Of a DNA stretch of 64,000 nucleotides, positions 1 through 11,691 are shown one piece after another; position 1 is the first letter of the stretch; every line of letters starts with the position of its first letter. Location of the stretch: positions 92,061,943 to 92,125,942 of the forward strand of contig CM071936.1 of the NCBI GenBank assembly GCA_016081115.2, given 5' to 3'. The notes beneath the pieces were generated by a model. The model worked only from the letters and a program-made list of their open reading frames with translations. It was not told the origin of the DNA and searched no databases. This DNA is from Rehmannia glutinosa. Taxonomy: Eukaryota > Streptophyta > Magnoliopsida > Lamiales > Orobanchaceae. The translations under genes were made by a program, and so were the position numbers.

Positions 1-49
1 TACACTCACACCCTTGGGACCTGAGATATATTACCATTATGCAACATGT

Positions 50-643
50 CTAGTGCAATCCTAAATGATGCGCAAAAAATAAAATAGAACCTATCAAACT
101 ACAAGAATGCAATACAATACACATCACATAATGCAAATATCCAAAAACTTTCTTAAAGAAATATCTTTCTGTCTCTAAAGCCTTGGTTAATATGTCAGCC
201 ATTTTGTTCTCAGTCCAAACATGCTCAATTAATACTATTCCTCTCTCAACAAATTCTCTAATGAAGTAATTCCATGCATCAATGTGTTTTGCCCAAGAGA
301 GATGTGTTGGATTTTTGGAAATATTATATACACTTAACCCATCACAAATCACATTCACATATTTTTTAAGTTTTTCATAAGAAAAATTCACACACTTCAA
401 AGAAAGTAGAGGGGCATAATTGGATGGAGATATGATATTTTTATCAAGTAAGAGACACTTCCCTGGAGTACTTCTGTAATAATAAATTTCTCCAGTCCAG
501 ATAACATATCTATCAGTTTTTAGATTTTCTGGCAGTTTCAGGTTCGATGTCGGACAGTCATGTTGCAACATGGGTTGCGACATGGAATTTTTCTTATGCT
601 TCGGTACTTCCAGAACAGAACATGTATCCTCAAACTTCATCAA
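50..643 (-). pseudogene. Copia RNase H C-terminal fragment
   Basis: The 3' half of this frame matches the end of the Ty1-copia polyprotein. It reads CDGLSVYNISKNPTHLSW, then AKHID, IREFVERG and ENKMADILTKAL, the usual order around the last conserved block of copia RNase H. The upstream half contains a run of Met/Gln/Cys-rich residues unlike RNase H and follows a deletion join. Catalytic residues that lie earlier in the domain are absent, so this is a remnant. The family call is firm; where the join lies between about 380 and 640 is inferred. Confidence 0.75.
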
Positions 644-779
644 CTACTCAATTTCGTGGTTCATATAATTGGTCTGTTCCAGACTCATGTTGCGACATGA
701 ATTGTGATGCTCCAACCTATAACAATTATTAGGACATATTTTTCCTTGCAAAACACACTTGTTAGTTTTGTCAAAAACT

Positions 780-1325
780 TCACATAAATCTTTTGTAAAT
801 CTGACAAAGATTTTGATCACATAATTGACTAATACTAATCAAATTTGCATTCAAACCATCAACCAATAACACATTTTCAAGTCTAGGTAAGCCATTAACA
901 TTAAGAGATCCTATTCCCATAATCTTCCCTTTTGCCCCATCCCCAAAAATCACAAAACCTTCATCTAATTTTTGAAAATTAGACAAGTTATTCCTATCAC
1001 AAGTCATGTGCCTAGAACAACCACTATCAAAGTACCATGAAGGACTTATGCATGTTTTTATGGATTTATTCACAAAGTGACACATAAGATCAGACTTTCT
1101 TATCCATACTCTACGAGGAAAATTACTTTTGAAATCACTTTTAACTCGAAGTGTTTGTTTATTAGCAAATGGGGGCCATGTTGAAGTTTTTGGAAAATGA
1201 TTTTCGAGAATGCTTACCATACCAAAGATCATTATGGAACTTGTAACAATTAGGGACGAATGTGACCAACAACATTGCAATAATGACAAGTAGGAACAAA
1301 CCTTTACGTTTTGGTTGTTGAGCAA
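780..1325 (-). pseudogene. Copia aspartic protease region
   Basis: The frame holds WYFDSGCSRHMT, the copia retropepsin active-site block (D-S-G in place of the cellular D-T-G), followed by NLSNF, VIFGDGAKGKIMGIGSL and a NLISISQLCD block typical of the step from protease into the GAG pre-integrase domain. It stops at about 780, before any integrase HHCC or DDE residues. The upstream gag frame overlaps it in another phase, so at least one frameshift separates the two. The protease motif is seen directly; loss of the rest of pol is seen from the neighbouring frames. Confidence 0.8.
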
Positions 1326-1333
1326 TAAAATTC

Positions 1334-2813
1334 TTACCGCATTGTGGAATCGGGATTTGAATTTGCACCTTTAGTGAATTGAGTATCATCTTTTGGATCT
1401 CTTTTTGCGTTGGAGCTTTCATTAATATAACCTAAGCCTTGACGATTTCCTCTCAATTTACCAATCGAGAGGATCTCATTAAGCTTGGTTTTACCAGTGT
1501 TCATCTTATATAAAGAAGCCTTAGCATCTTTCAATTCAACCAAAGTTTCTTCAAGTGTCTTATCTTTTTCTGCAATATGTTCCCTGCAGTGTTGAATCTC
1601 TTGTTCCAACATCGCATTCCGACATGAAAGTTCAGTTATCCTTTCTTTAAGGGACTTGTTCGTACAACTAACTTCAATGAATTTTTCGAACATCTGCTTG
1701 TACATAACTTGGACTTCCTCTTCACCAAGAACATCATTCTCATTGATATAATCATAATATGAATCAATCAGTTCATCAATACTTGATTTCTTGTTACCTT
1801 TTAATGCAGTAACTGAACTGCCGTCAGTTTTTATTGGTGTCGGAACTAATGTTGCAATCTGACTTGTGACATGGCATTTTCCAGAAAAATTAGCATGCCC
1901 GTGATCCATAATCATGATGAGTGCAGAATGATTGCTCACTTCTTTTTTTCATCCTGTGAATCCTCTGATTCTACGTCACTCCATGTGGTGTTTAAGCATT
2001 TGCCTTGTTTTTTGAGAGTGTTAGCACATTCGGCTTGTATGTGACCATATCCTTGACATTCCCTACATTGGATTCGCTTGTTTTTCTTGCCAACACTTGA
2101 AGAAGAAGGATTAAAAGCATTTTTGTTATTAGGAAAACTTGAATTCTTACCAGAATTAGATTTTTGATTTTCTTCCATCCACTTCAAAAAATTTCCAAAG
2201 TTCTCTTCAAGAAAATTTACTGCATCAGCCATGTCGAAACCTGATGTTGCGACATCACTTGTAACATCAGTCTGCAGTGCAATCCCTATTTCTTTATGTT
2301 GCTTGTTTTGACAATGATTCATCTCGAATGTTTGAAGAGACCCCATGAGTTCATCAAGACGCATTTGAGTAATGTCTTTGGCTTCTTCAATTGCCGTCAC
2401 CTTACTTGAGAATCTCTTTGGCAATGATCTAAGTGTTTTCTTTACCAACTTTGTATCAGAATATTTCTCACCTATAGCATAAGATTTATTTGCGATGTCA
2501 CAAAGTTTGGCATTGAAATCTGCAATAGTTTTGTCTTCCTCCATTCTAAGAGTCTCAAATTGAGTTGCAAGCATCTTGAGTTTAGAAAGTCTAACTTGAG
2601 CAGTTCCTTCTTGTGCAACCTCGAGTATATTCCAAGCTTCCTTGGCCGTTTCACAATTTTCAATAAGCCTGAATTGATAGGCGTCAACGCCACGAAAAAT
2701 CGCATCAAGGCTTTGGAATTGGCATAAACTAATACGATCTCATCAGTCGTCCAAAGTGATCTCACTTTTGAGACAGTTTCCTTCTTCTCGTTTTCGTAGT
2801 TGGATGTTCCCAT
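1334..2813 (-). pseudogene. Copia gag (UBN2 type) with CCHC knuckle and coiled coil
   Basis: Two overlapping minus frames make up one gag. The N-terminal piece starts at ATG 2811-2813 (MGTSNYENEKKE, then SLWTTDEI) and shifts phase near 2580. The next piece (MLATQFETLRMEEDKTIADF ... KTLRSLP) is the UBN2 gag core. It ends in an arginine/lysine-rich tract with a single zinc knuckle, CRECQGYGHIQAEC, at about 2025-2065. A third piece at 1334-1939 is a long heptad-like coiled coil (LKERITEL ... MLEQEIQHCREHIAEKD) that ends in GNRQGLGY, as in other plant copia gags. The frame breaks make it a pseudogene. Confidence 0.8.
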
Positions 2814-3010
2814 CCATTCACAATTGATTCCTAGGCCTTTTCATCCACATATTTGATAAAGGCACGTATACGAGCTTTCCAGTAAGAGAAATTTGAACCT
2901 TATAACAATGGTGGGCGGACAACCGAACCTCCTTCGCGTAGTAGACTCATTTTCAAAAATAATGGCAACAATTTAATCCAAGATCAAAATCAAGTATATC
3001 TGGTAACCCT

Positions 3011-3021
3011 CTCTGATACCA
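3011..3021 (-). other. Primer binding site, initiator Met tRNA type
   Basis: On the minus strand this reads TGGTATCAGAG, the standard copia primer site complementary to the 3' end of initiator tRNA-Met. Two bases separate it from the LTR end, the same spacing as in the SIRE element at 8964. Confidence 0.85.
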
Positions 3022-3023
3022 CT

Positions 3024-3929
3024 TGCTATAATTTGTTGCCCCAAATTATTAAATAATACCTGCAACCTGAACAACTGATGTTGTTGATGTTACAACACCG
3101 TTTTTGACATCGGTATTTCTGCACAGCGGAAAGTAAAAACACAATGATATTAACGTGGTTCGGATTAACCAATCCTACCCCATGAGGCCACGCCCAGATA
3201 AAAATAATTCTACTAATAATAAAGGTTCCAGAGTACAATAATTGGACTTAAACAATTTAAAAACTCCATCTTTGAATCGTTGCCGTTCTTGAACTACCTT
3301 TCCGTTTGCCGAAATTATTTTTCCAATAATCCGCTTCGATGAACTTGCTTCACCGTTGGACGCCTCCAAATTGAGAATCGTCTTCCTCCCAAAGACTCGC
3401 CTTCTTCCTCTCGAAGAATGTATTGCGCAGAAAAGATGTGAAACTGTTGATGTTGAATCCCACAAAACTCTTCAGCATATATACATATTATCTCGATCAC
3501 AAAGTACGCCAAGCTCAAGAATATTTCACAAGTATTATTTGTTGATGCACTATTCTCTCAATCTCTCAAAAATATGTATGCCCTTTTTTTTTTCTTTAAA
3601 GGCGTAAAAAATAGTCCAAGCTTTTAGCATATAAATAACCATCTGCAAAACATACGACTCTAGACCATGTATAACACTTGTTTTGTATACACTAGAATAG
3701 GACTCTAACTACAAAGAAGAAAGTGCAGCACACAACTAATTAAACTCTCCTAATTAAACTAGAAGACATGCTTAACTATAAGATCAATATCAGTATTCAT
3801 TTTTATAATATATATCCTTGTAATTTGCCTCTTCTCTGCCAAGCTTCCAACTTTAACAATAACTCTTCCATGACATAGGAGTCCACCTAAGCAAGTAACC
3901 TACACACCACAAAACACTTAATTCCAACA
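3024..3929 (-). repeat. 5' LTR of the minus-strand copia element (906 bp)
   Basis: On the minus strand the segment begins TGTTGGAATTAAGTG and ends AACAAATTATAGCA, giving TG...CA ends, and it is followed at once by the primer binding site. No second copy is visible in the window, so the left boundary at 3024 rests on the primer site and the right boundary on the TG terminus. A T-rich run lies at about 3577-3595. The short open frames inside it are not genes. Confidence 0.75.
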
Positions 3930-4032
3930 ATTAATTTATTTGACAAAAATTGCCAATCACATTACGTCCAAAATATATTGGACTTAACATTTGAATTTAT
4001 TTAAGTTTTGGCATCATCAAAAAGGGGGAAAA
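3930..4032 (+). other. 3' internal tail and polypurine tract of a SIRE-like element
   Basis: The stretch AAGTTTTGGCATCATCAAAA followed by AGGGGGAAAA matches the tail of the complete SIRE element at 21222-21250 (AAGTTTTGGCATCAACAAAA, AGGGGGAAAT). It is the polypurine tract that primes plus-strand synthesis immediately before the 3' LTR. The rest of this element's internal region is not seen to the left, where the minus-strand copia begins. Confidence 0.75.
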
Positions 4033-5574
4033 TGTAAGGAAATTTGTCTTGTAGATTTTGATGATACCATGTAAAACTTAAACTAGGAAGTTGGCACCCC
4101 ATTTTCCTTGTAATTCGTATTGTAATAGATAGGACTGGAAAAGTTGAGTCAAGTCAGCTATGCTAAGAAATACAAGAAGTCAACTGGAGACTAAATTGAA
4201 GACTCCACTGTGTGACGGCTGAGTATGGCAAAGAACAAAGTCAAGAACTCGACTGAAGGAGAATCAGCTGAGGAACATCTGTATGAAGAGTCAGTCAAGT
4301 AAACTCAAGAAAGCCAAGTCTCAAGTTGAAGTAATAGTTGAGTCATCCAATGACTGGAAGCAGACTCAAGTCACCTAGGGATTAAAACACAACAGCCAAG
4401 TCAAGACAATTGAGTTAGATCTGTTGATGAAAGTCAAGAATGTTACTCAGAATAGTACATGCCAGAGTTGTCAGAAGTAAAGTGTTAGTCCCAGTTTTGT
4501 GCAAAAGGAATAAACCAATGGGAAGCACTGCACCGTGTGTCAGAAAGTCTGAAATGCTGCAAGACATTTAATACGAGAAAATGTCAACATCAAGGACTGC
4601 AGACAAGACAAGCCAACGAACACAAGTGACTTTTGAAATTAGCATATCTCTTCAACGGGCAAAATTTCAAAAGTGCACTATAAAAGGCTGAGGAATTTAT
4701 TGAGAAAAGGTCACCTTGTGAACCTGAACCACGAATAAGCAAGCAATATTCAAGCAATTAACCTGCAAATTTTCTCAAGTACATTCAAGCAAATCCTCAA
4801 GCCTGAAACTCTAAGGAAATCGATCCAACACAAAGCTGTGAAGGGAAGACAACTTCAAATATGTTGAAGAGGAAACTTTTGAAGGATCAAAAGGGGTCTA
4901 CTTTCCAAGGGGGGGTGTAGGAAGGTTCAAGGTTGAACCAGTATCAAGTTATTGGAGGGCTTAGAGATCAAATCCAAAAGCTTGAGAAGTGAGCTGAAGT
5001 AGCAAGACAGCTGACCTGTAAAGAAGCTGAGTCGCAAGAGAAGCCAGTTGTGTGACCAAGGCTGTCTCTAGACTGTTCACCACATTTAAACTGATCTGTT
5101 ACATAGTGGATTCCTCCAGGAGTTGGAGAAGAGAGGACTAAAGGAATTACCCCATCTTCGAACCTATATAAAAATTATCTGTGTCATTTATTTTTCAGCA
5201 CAATTAAATTTCTGCATACTTACATCATATTTGCTGATAAAACTCACATTTGCTATCCAACTGATTAATAACCTAGTGCTAAAAATCAAGTGTTAAAACA
5301 AACTTAAAACAAATCAAGGGTGTTAAGTCTTCCGCTGATAACACCAATACAGCCAAGTTAAAGTTTAGGTTAAACAGCCGAGTTATTCTATCAACAGCTC
5401 TATCGAGTCTGTTGAGTGGCAAACTCAGCTGAATAACCAACTTATCTGTCCCTCAAGGACAAAGCTGTTTGAGTAAACTCTGTTATATTTTGAAAGGACT
5501 AAAATCGAAAAGTTGGTAACGTTTATTCAACCCCTCCCCCTTCTAAACCTTACTCACAGCCCTTGGGACCTACA
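4033..5574 (+). repeat. 3' LTR of a second SIRE-type copia element (1,542 bp)
   Basis: It starts TGTAAGGAAATTT and ends CCTTGGGACCTACA. It aligns along its length with the two LTRs of the complete element at 7385 and 21251 (shared blocks include AAGTTGGCACCCCATTTT, CACTATAAAAGGCTGAGG and CTCCAGGAGTTGGAGAAG) but is clearly more diverged from them than they are from each other. It is preceded by a polypurine tract, so it is the 3' LTR of a mostly lost element rather than a clean solo LTR. Confidence 0.85.
4678..4687 (+). promoter_or_regulatory. TATA box of SIRE-type LTR
   Basis: CTATAAAAGG lies at the same relative place in all three SIRE LTRs (4678, 8039, 21904) and is the best candidate for the retrotransposon promoter. 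Confidence 0.6.
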
Positions 5575-7384
5575 TGAAACTTGAACCATGAGTTCAAAAT
5601 GTTATAAAATTTAGGTTATGAAAGTTTTCAAGTGTCTGGGACGTTTCTTTTCTAGAAATTGCATTTTAGTCCTTAGAGATTGGAATATTTACACTTTAGT
5701 ACTTAAAGTTTCAAAAATAGATTTTCTCAACCCAAACCATTTTATCCTTTTAAAATTTCTCAAAATATAAGTTTTTCAGTTTGAGAAAGTTAAAATTTCG
5801 AAATTTTCAGAGGGGTCCCTTAACAGTTTTTAAAAATTCATTTTTGCCCCTTAAACTTTCAAGTTTCCACATTTGAGTCTCTAAAATTCCAAGGATGGGT
5901 TTTCTTCTCTCAAAACCTTTAAACTATTTTTATTAACTTAAAATATTAAATTTTACAATTAATACAGTCCAAAATTTCAAAATTTATAGATTGGTCCTTG
6001 GACAGTTTTTGGTTACGGTTTAGTCCTCAACTTTGCAAAAATTGCATAAATGGCATATTTGTTCAAATTCGAGCACAAGGTCATATTTCCAGAATATATA
6101 TCAAGTATAGAACATGGTTTTGAGCATATAACACATTCATTTACACATTAATCAAGATTTGAACAAGAAATTAAGATATATATGCAAATAGGTCCCTATT
6201 GTACAAAAAATCAAAATCATGCTCGTTTTTGTGAAACTTCTTGAACTTGATTCATATCAAAAAAATATATGTAATATATATAGCAATTTAAAATATTTTT
6301 ATGTACTACTTGCATTTTATGAAAATTATTTACCTATTTTTGAAAGATTTTTCACCCACCTCGTAGTAGTCTTTCTCGGGTTGGTTTAAAAATGGAGTCT
6401 TCTTCCTTGTATAAACTTCTTGGCTCAAGCTCTTGAAGGTCAGCCCCTAAATGGTATCCAAACCATATTTTGGTGTTAAAATTAAAGTCTCAAGTCCAAA
6501 GAAAATATACTAGGACCAAATGGCTACTACTTACCTCAATGTCTTCAAGTAGTCTCTAAAAATGGAAACTTTCATTCAAGCTTCTAACTTCAACTTGAGA
6601 TGATGTAGGTCAGACCCTAAGCTCCAAAATTCATATCTTTGAGTCAAAAATTAATTCTTCACATTGTCAAGAGAAAAAATACTAAAACTATAATTTTCTC
6701 ACCTTAAAATGTGTAGTCTTGAATTTCCTCTTCAAGCTTGTAGTTAAGTCTACGTCTCCTATTTCTTCAAGAAAATTCCTCTAGGAGTACCTCAGCAAGA
6801 AGGATTCATTAAGTTAGAAATTGAAGGTATAGGTTTGGAGTTTCAAGAAGATGAAATGAAAATGGAAGAAAATTTCTCACCTTGCTTCCTTGTAATTTTT
6901 AGCCTCTTAGAGAAAAATGTAAGAGATTGTATGTGATCTTGCTCAAGAGTGTTAATGAGGGAAGTTTGTAAGTGTATTGGGAGAGTTTTGTGTGTTGTAG
7001 GAGAATGAGATAAAAAATTTCTACCTTTTCTTGTAGTGACCGATTTTATGTTTAGGAATTGGGGAGGATTTTTGTTTTGTTTTGGTTAAATGATGAGTTA
7101 GGATAATAATTGGGGAAATTAAGGCATAAAGTAATAGCTAGGCTACTTTGCTAGGGACAATTGGCCAAAAGCTATGTTTTAGGGGGAATTTAAATTTTTG
7201 TCTTGTTTGACCAATTGGGTGGTGGAAATTGTAGGGTAATTTTTTTTTTTTTAAATTGTTGTAGTCTTGGAAAAAAAAATTAAACCAATTCCTCCCCAAG
7301 TCCATGTTGACCGATTTTTAGGGGAAGAATTATCACATTTTTATTTTTTTTTGTCCCATACTAATCAAGTTGGGAGATACAAAA
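5575..7384 (-). repeat. Diverged fragment resembling a Tekay LTR, minus orientation
   Basis: No credible coding frame. Read on the minus strand, the segment shares the layout and short blocks of the Tekay-family LTRs further right: AGGGGCTGACCT-like motifs (the reverse complements GGTCAGCCCCTAA at about 6438 and AGGTCAGACCCTAAG at about 6606), an AGGGGTCC block followed by AAAACT-rich text near 5810, and a T-run followed by GTCCCA near 7345. Overall identity is low and neither LTR terminus is visible, so it is an old relative or another subfamily, cut on the right by the complete SIRE element. Confidence 0.45.
7380..7384 (+). repeat. Target site duplication CAAAA (left)
   Basis: CAAAA directly before the 5' LTR is repeated at 22841-22845 directly after the 3' LTR, a 5-bp duplication that fixes both ends of the SIRE element. 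Confidence 0.9.
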
Positions 7385-8961
7385 TGTTGGGAAATTTATT
7401 GTTTAGATTTTGATGAATGCCATGTAAAACTTAGACTAGAAAGTTGGCACCCCATTTTTCTTGTAACTCTTATTATAATAGATAGTGTTGAATAAGCTGA
7501 GTCAAGTCCGCTATGCCTGTTAATACAAGAAGTCAACTGAAGATGTGAAGAGAAGACTCCGCTGAGGAACAACTGAGTATGACCAAGAAAGAAGACCAAG
7601 GACTCGACTGAAAGAGTATCGGCTGTGAGACAGCTGTGAGAAGAGTCAGTTAAGTCAACCCAAGAAGCCAAGTCAAGTTGAAGTGATAGAAGAGTCTTTC
7701 AATCATTGGAGCAGACTCAAGTCACCTGGGGAAAAAAGTTTGCAAAAAGAGTAGTTAATCGAAAAGAATCATTTGCACAAAAGTCAAGAACATTACTTAA
7801 ATAAGTAATAGTTCCATGCTGCCATGTCTTAAAGTGCTCAGTCCCAGAAGCATGCAAAAGGAATAAACCAATGGGAGTCACTGCACCTCGTGTCAGAACT
7901 TGAAAAGTTGGACATTCATTTAATACGAGGAAAGGTCTACATCTCAAGATTGAAGACCAAGAAAAGACAAGCCAATGAACACAAGTGACTTTTGAAAATC
8001 AGTCTATCTCTTCAACGGGCATATTTTTGAAAAGTTCACTATAAAAGGCTGAGGAATCACTTTGAGAAGAGGTTACCTTGCACACCTGAGATAACAAGCA
8101 TTATTCATACTGTAACCTGAAAAACATTCTCAAGTTATTCAAGAAAAATCCTCAAGCCTAAATCTCGAAGGAAATCGATCCAACACTAAGCTGTGAAGGA
8201 AAGACAACTTCAAACTGTTGAAGAGGAAACTTTTGAAGAAGCAAAAGGGGCCTACTTTCCAAGAAGAATTGTAGGAAGGTTCAAGGTCGAACCAATCTCA
8301 AGTTATTGTAGGGCTTCGTGATCAAATCCAAGAAGCTTGAGAAAGTAAGCTGAAGTAGCAAGGCAGCCACCCTGTGAAGAAGCTGAGTCGGACGAGAAGC
8401 AATTTTGTGTGATCAAGGCATCTCGGACCGAGACCCAAAGGAGCAAGTCAGCTGTGTGACCAAGACTTGTATCTGGACTGATAACCACTTTGTAAATTGA
8501 TCATTACTTAGTGGATTCCTCCAGGAGTTGGAGAAGAGAGGAGTAGAAGAATTACCCCATCTTTGAACCTCTATAAAAATTATAGTGTCATTTACATTTC
8601 AGCATTTTATTTCTGCATATCACTTTATATCTGCTGATAATTTGCTATCCAACTGATAGTTAACAAAGTATTAAAACCAAGTGTTAAAACAAACTTAAAT
8701 CAAATTCAAGGGTGATAAGTCTTCCGCTGAAAATCTCATCACAGCCAAGTTAAAGTTTAGTCTAAACAGTTGAGTTATTCTGTCAACAGCTCTTTCGAGT
8801 CTGTTGAGTGTCTAACTCTGCTGATTAACTAACTTAGTTGTCCATCAAGGACTTAGCTGTGGAATTAACTCTATATTATTTTAAAAGGACTAAAATCGAA
8901 ACGTTGGTAAGGTTTATTCAACCCCCCTTCTAAACCTTACTCACACCCCTTGGGACCTACA
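7385..8961 (+). repeat. 5' LTR of SIRE element (1,577 bp)
   Basis: Begins TGTTGGGAAATTTATTG and ends CCTTGGGACCTACA. It pairs with 21251-22840 at high similarity, with scattered substitutions and small indels. Short minus-strand frames inside it also recur in the other LTR and are not genes. Confidence 0.93.
8039..8048 (+). promoter_or_regulatory. TATA box in SIRE 5' LTR
   Basis: CTATAAAAGG at a position conserved in the three SIRE LTRs; a second A/T-rich TATAAAAAT lies at 8572. The first has the better consensus and leaves over 900 bp of transcribed leader. Confidence 0.6.
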
Positions 8962-8963
8962 AG

Positions 8964-8975
8964 TGGTATCAGAGC
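8964..8975 (+). other. Primer binding site, initiator Met tRNA type
   Basis: TGGTATCAGAGC begins two bases after the LTR end and is complementary to the 3' end of initiator tRNA-Met, the usual primer of plant copia elements. Confidence 0.9.
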
Positions 8976-9087
8976 GGTTGGTTCATTGAGCCTTCCGTAC
9001 TGTTACTGAACTAGATCTCCAATCTTTCAAAGAAATTTTTAACACTTGCTCTTTCAAATGTTATTTTTAGTCAGCAAAGTTATTATC

Positions 9088-10740
9088 ATGGAAGCAAATT
9101 TGACACGCATTCCTACGTTCACTATTGAGGAATTTGATGACTGGAAAATTCGCATGCAGGCTCATCTATCAGCTTTACATGATGAAATGTGGATAGTGAT
9201 TGAGGATGGGCCACTGCAAATACTAAAAGTGAACACAACTGTACAGAGAGCAGCCGCAGCTGAAGGAGAAGAAGTTGCTGCTGAAGAAAGACCAGCCCTG
9301 TTTGAGAAACCAAGGATTGAATGGACAAACGAGGACAAAAAAAGATACAACTCGGACAATGTGGCAAAGGACATACTTTACAAAACCTTAGACAAAGCAA
9401 TGTTCAACAAAGTCAAATCTTGTCAAACTGCAAAACAAATCTGGGGTAAATTAACTTTAATTTGTGAAGGATCTGAGCAAATTAAAGAAAACAAATTGTC
9501 CGTTGCTGTACAGAAATTTGAAAATTATAAAATGCTTGCAGGTGAAACCTTAGATCAGTTGGATGCTCGATTCACTGAAATCACAAATGAATTATCAGCA
9601 CTTGGGAAAGAATATACACAGAAGGAAATGTGTATGAAGATTCTGAGAAGCCTCCCAACTGAATGGGAAATGAAGGTCATGGCCCTGAGACATTCAATAA
9701 ACCTCACAACAATATCCAATCATGAGCTATTCTCAGACCTCAAAGCCTACGAGTTTGAACTGAGAAGAAAAGATCAAGAGGAGACAGTTGTACCCAAAAC
9801 AGCTGCACTTATAGTCAAGGATGGGAAGAGAGCCGAGGTCAAAGAAGTTATTGACCAGGAGAAGATTGCCCTGATGGTTAAAAGATTCAACAAGTTCTTC
9901 AACAAGAACTATAAAAGAAACTAGGGTGAATCCTCCAGGAGACATTCAGCTCCATCCAAGTCAAGGGAAGATAGACCACCCAAGAGAGCTGAGCATCAAA
10001 AGGTTGAGTATCAAAGAGCGGATAATCCAAGAACGGAAAGAGGTGATCAAAGAGCTGAGAACCTGTGTTGGAACTGTAGACAACCAGGACACTTTGCTAT
10101 TGACTGTCCATATCATGTAGTCAATAAATACAGGAATGAAGAAGAAAGAAGAGTCTTCAGATAAAGAAGACATGAAAAGAAAAAGGCTATGTTGGCTGCT
10201 GAGACTGCTGAGACAACTAAGTCTAAAGAAGCAGCAGACCTAGAGAGTAGTGAAGATGACTACTCAAGTGATTTACGAAGAAGAAGCAATGACTGTCTAA
10301 TGGCTAAAGAACAAGATCAACCTGACCAAGAAGATGAGGTACACTCTAACTCATCTCGCTCAGATTCTAGTGATAGTGATTGTGACACACACACTTCATC
10401 ACCCACTAATCTTTATGATTCATTAGGCAAAATGATGAAAGATTTTGAGCATGTTAAATCCTCACACACACTATTAAACGAGGAAAAGAGCCAGCTCAAA
10501 ATCCAAAACTCACAGCTGACTAAGGAGCTGAGTACTCTAAGTCACATAGCTGATGAGAACAAAGAGTCAAGGCCTGGGAATGCTAAACTAATAAAGAGAG
10601 ATATCCGCTATAGAAAAGAGGCAAAATGATCTCAAAAATGTGATTGCATCATTTACAAAGGCATCCAAATCATTGGATGACCTTATTATGAGACAAAAAG
10701 AGTGTGGAGATAAGACAGACATAGGATTCAATTCCTTTGT
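9088..10740 (+). pseudogene. SIRE gag (UBN2 type, CCHC knuckle, coiled coil)
   Basis: The likely start is ATG 9088 (MEANLTRIPTFTIEEFDDWK); an open stretch upstream has no better ATG context. The first 279 codons are open and cover the UBN2 capsid-like core, including KQIWGKLTLICEGSEQIKE and LDQLDARFTEITNELSALGK. A TAG at 9922-9924 ends this piece, but the same frame continues to the zinc knuckle CWNCRQPGHFAIDC at about 10066-10107, then an acidic/serine-rich tract and a coiled coil (KSQLKIQNSQLTKELSTLSH). Further stops lie near 10162 and 10627, after which the phase shifts and gag-like text runs on to about 10740. The protein would form the virus-like particle and bind its RNA; this copy cannot make it whole. 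Confidence 0.85.
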
Positions 10741-11411
10741 GCATAGTTAAACTCCCATGAATGAAGCATCTCAAAAATCCAAGACACCAAATGTTACACC
10801 CACATTCACTCCAAAGCACAATCACAAACAAACTGGCATTGGATATAAAGGAAAAGGAAAAAATGCCGATTGATTATCTTTGAGAGGACGGTGAGAAGAA
10901 ATCGTGAGTTCCTCAGCAAACTCCAAGTAGGAAGTACTCTGTGAAGAGTAAATAGACCTACCAAAAACCCCAGAAGTTTTATCAAAGAAAAACATATGAT
11001 GGGAATGGTAGAAACTACCCAAACCAAGCTGATTGGAATAATGTGAAATTTCAGCAAAGACCTATGGAATATAAGCCCAAATGCCAAAGGCCTAGAACTC
11101 AGCAAAGGTCATTCCAAAGGCAAAAGAGTTATCATCAGCACACATATGCACCCAAACACTACACTCAGAAATATCACAACTACCCAAAGAAGGCAATTGC
11201 TAAAATACACACACATGCATACAGACAAAAGAGACAGTTGTATGAACCTAAAGCCCCCAACCAATTTGCCGAAGTGAGCTATGATTATGGCATGGATAGA
11301 TGACAACTTCTTAGAGTCAGATGATTTGGCTATAGGTTGGTTGGATCATCTTACAGCACTAGCCCCTCAGGACCCAGACAAGCATGGGTACCTAAAAACT
11401 AATTTCCTTGA
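10741..11411 (+). pseudogene. Degraded gag-protease linker of SIRE element
   Basis: Basic, Gln/Tyr/His-rich fragments in shifting frames (for example QRPMEYKPKCQRPRTQQRS at about 11055) resemble the low-complexity spacer between gag and protease in SIRE-type polyproteins. No domain is recognisable and there are several stops. Confidence 0.45.
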
Positions 11412-11691
11412 TTGCAGGTTCAAGGAACAGCTGAGTGCCAAGGAACCTGGTACAAGGATAGTGGTTGTTCCAGACATATGACAGGAAACAAGAAAAATCT
11501 GTCAAAATTCAAGGATATTAGAGGCGCAAAAGTCATATTTGGAGGAAATGAAGCTCGGGGAAATAAGAGGCCTTTGGATCCATCAAGAAAAATGGATTAG
11601 AAATCACGGATGTTGCATATGTTGAAGGTCTCAACTTCAACTCGATAAGCATCGGCCAACTCGTGACAAGGGCTATAATGTTGGATTCAAT
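11412..11691 (+). pseudogene. SIRE aspartic protease fragment
   Basis: WYKDSGCSRHMTGNKKNLSKF at about 11436-11500 is the copia retropepsin active site with the D-S-G triad. The frame runs into a stop near 11598 after a phase change around 11560; the weakly readable text that follows (near 11640, in another frame) is typical of the approach to the GAG pre-integrase domain. The enzyme would cleave the Gag-Pol polyprotein inside the particle. Confidence 0.75.

Larger units (their letters stand above)
1..3929 (-). mobile_element. Internally deleted Ty1-copia retrotransposon (gag, protease, RNase H tail)
   Basis: Read on the minus strand from right to left, the order is LTR (3024-3929), primer binding site, leader, gag with a CCHC knuckle, aspartic protease, then directly the C-terminal part of copia RNase H. 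Integrase and reverse transcriptase, normally about 2.5 kb, are missing between about 780 and 640, so the copy cannot move by itself. Its 3' LTR is not seen; it is either outside the window or lost. The first 22 bases resemble the end of the SIRE LTR found elsewhere in the window (CTCACACCC-TTGGGACCT), so the copy may sit inside an older SIRE element whose tail resumes at 3930. The element type is clear; the left boundary is not. Confidence 0.8.

Noticed and set aside
9122..9400. Minus-strand frames opposite SIRE gag.
   Set aside because: Shadows of the gag coding strand, with no domain and no supporting context.
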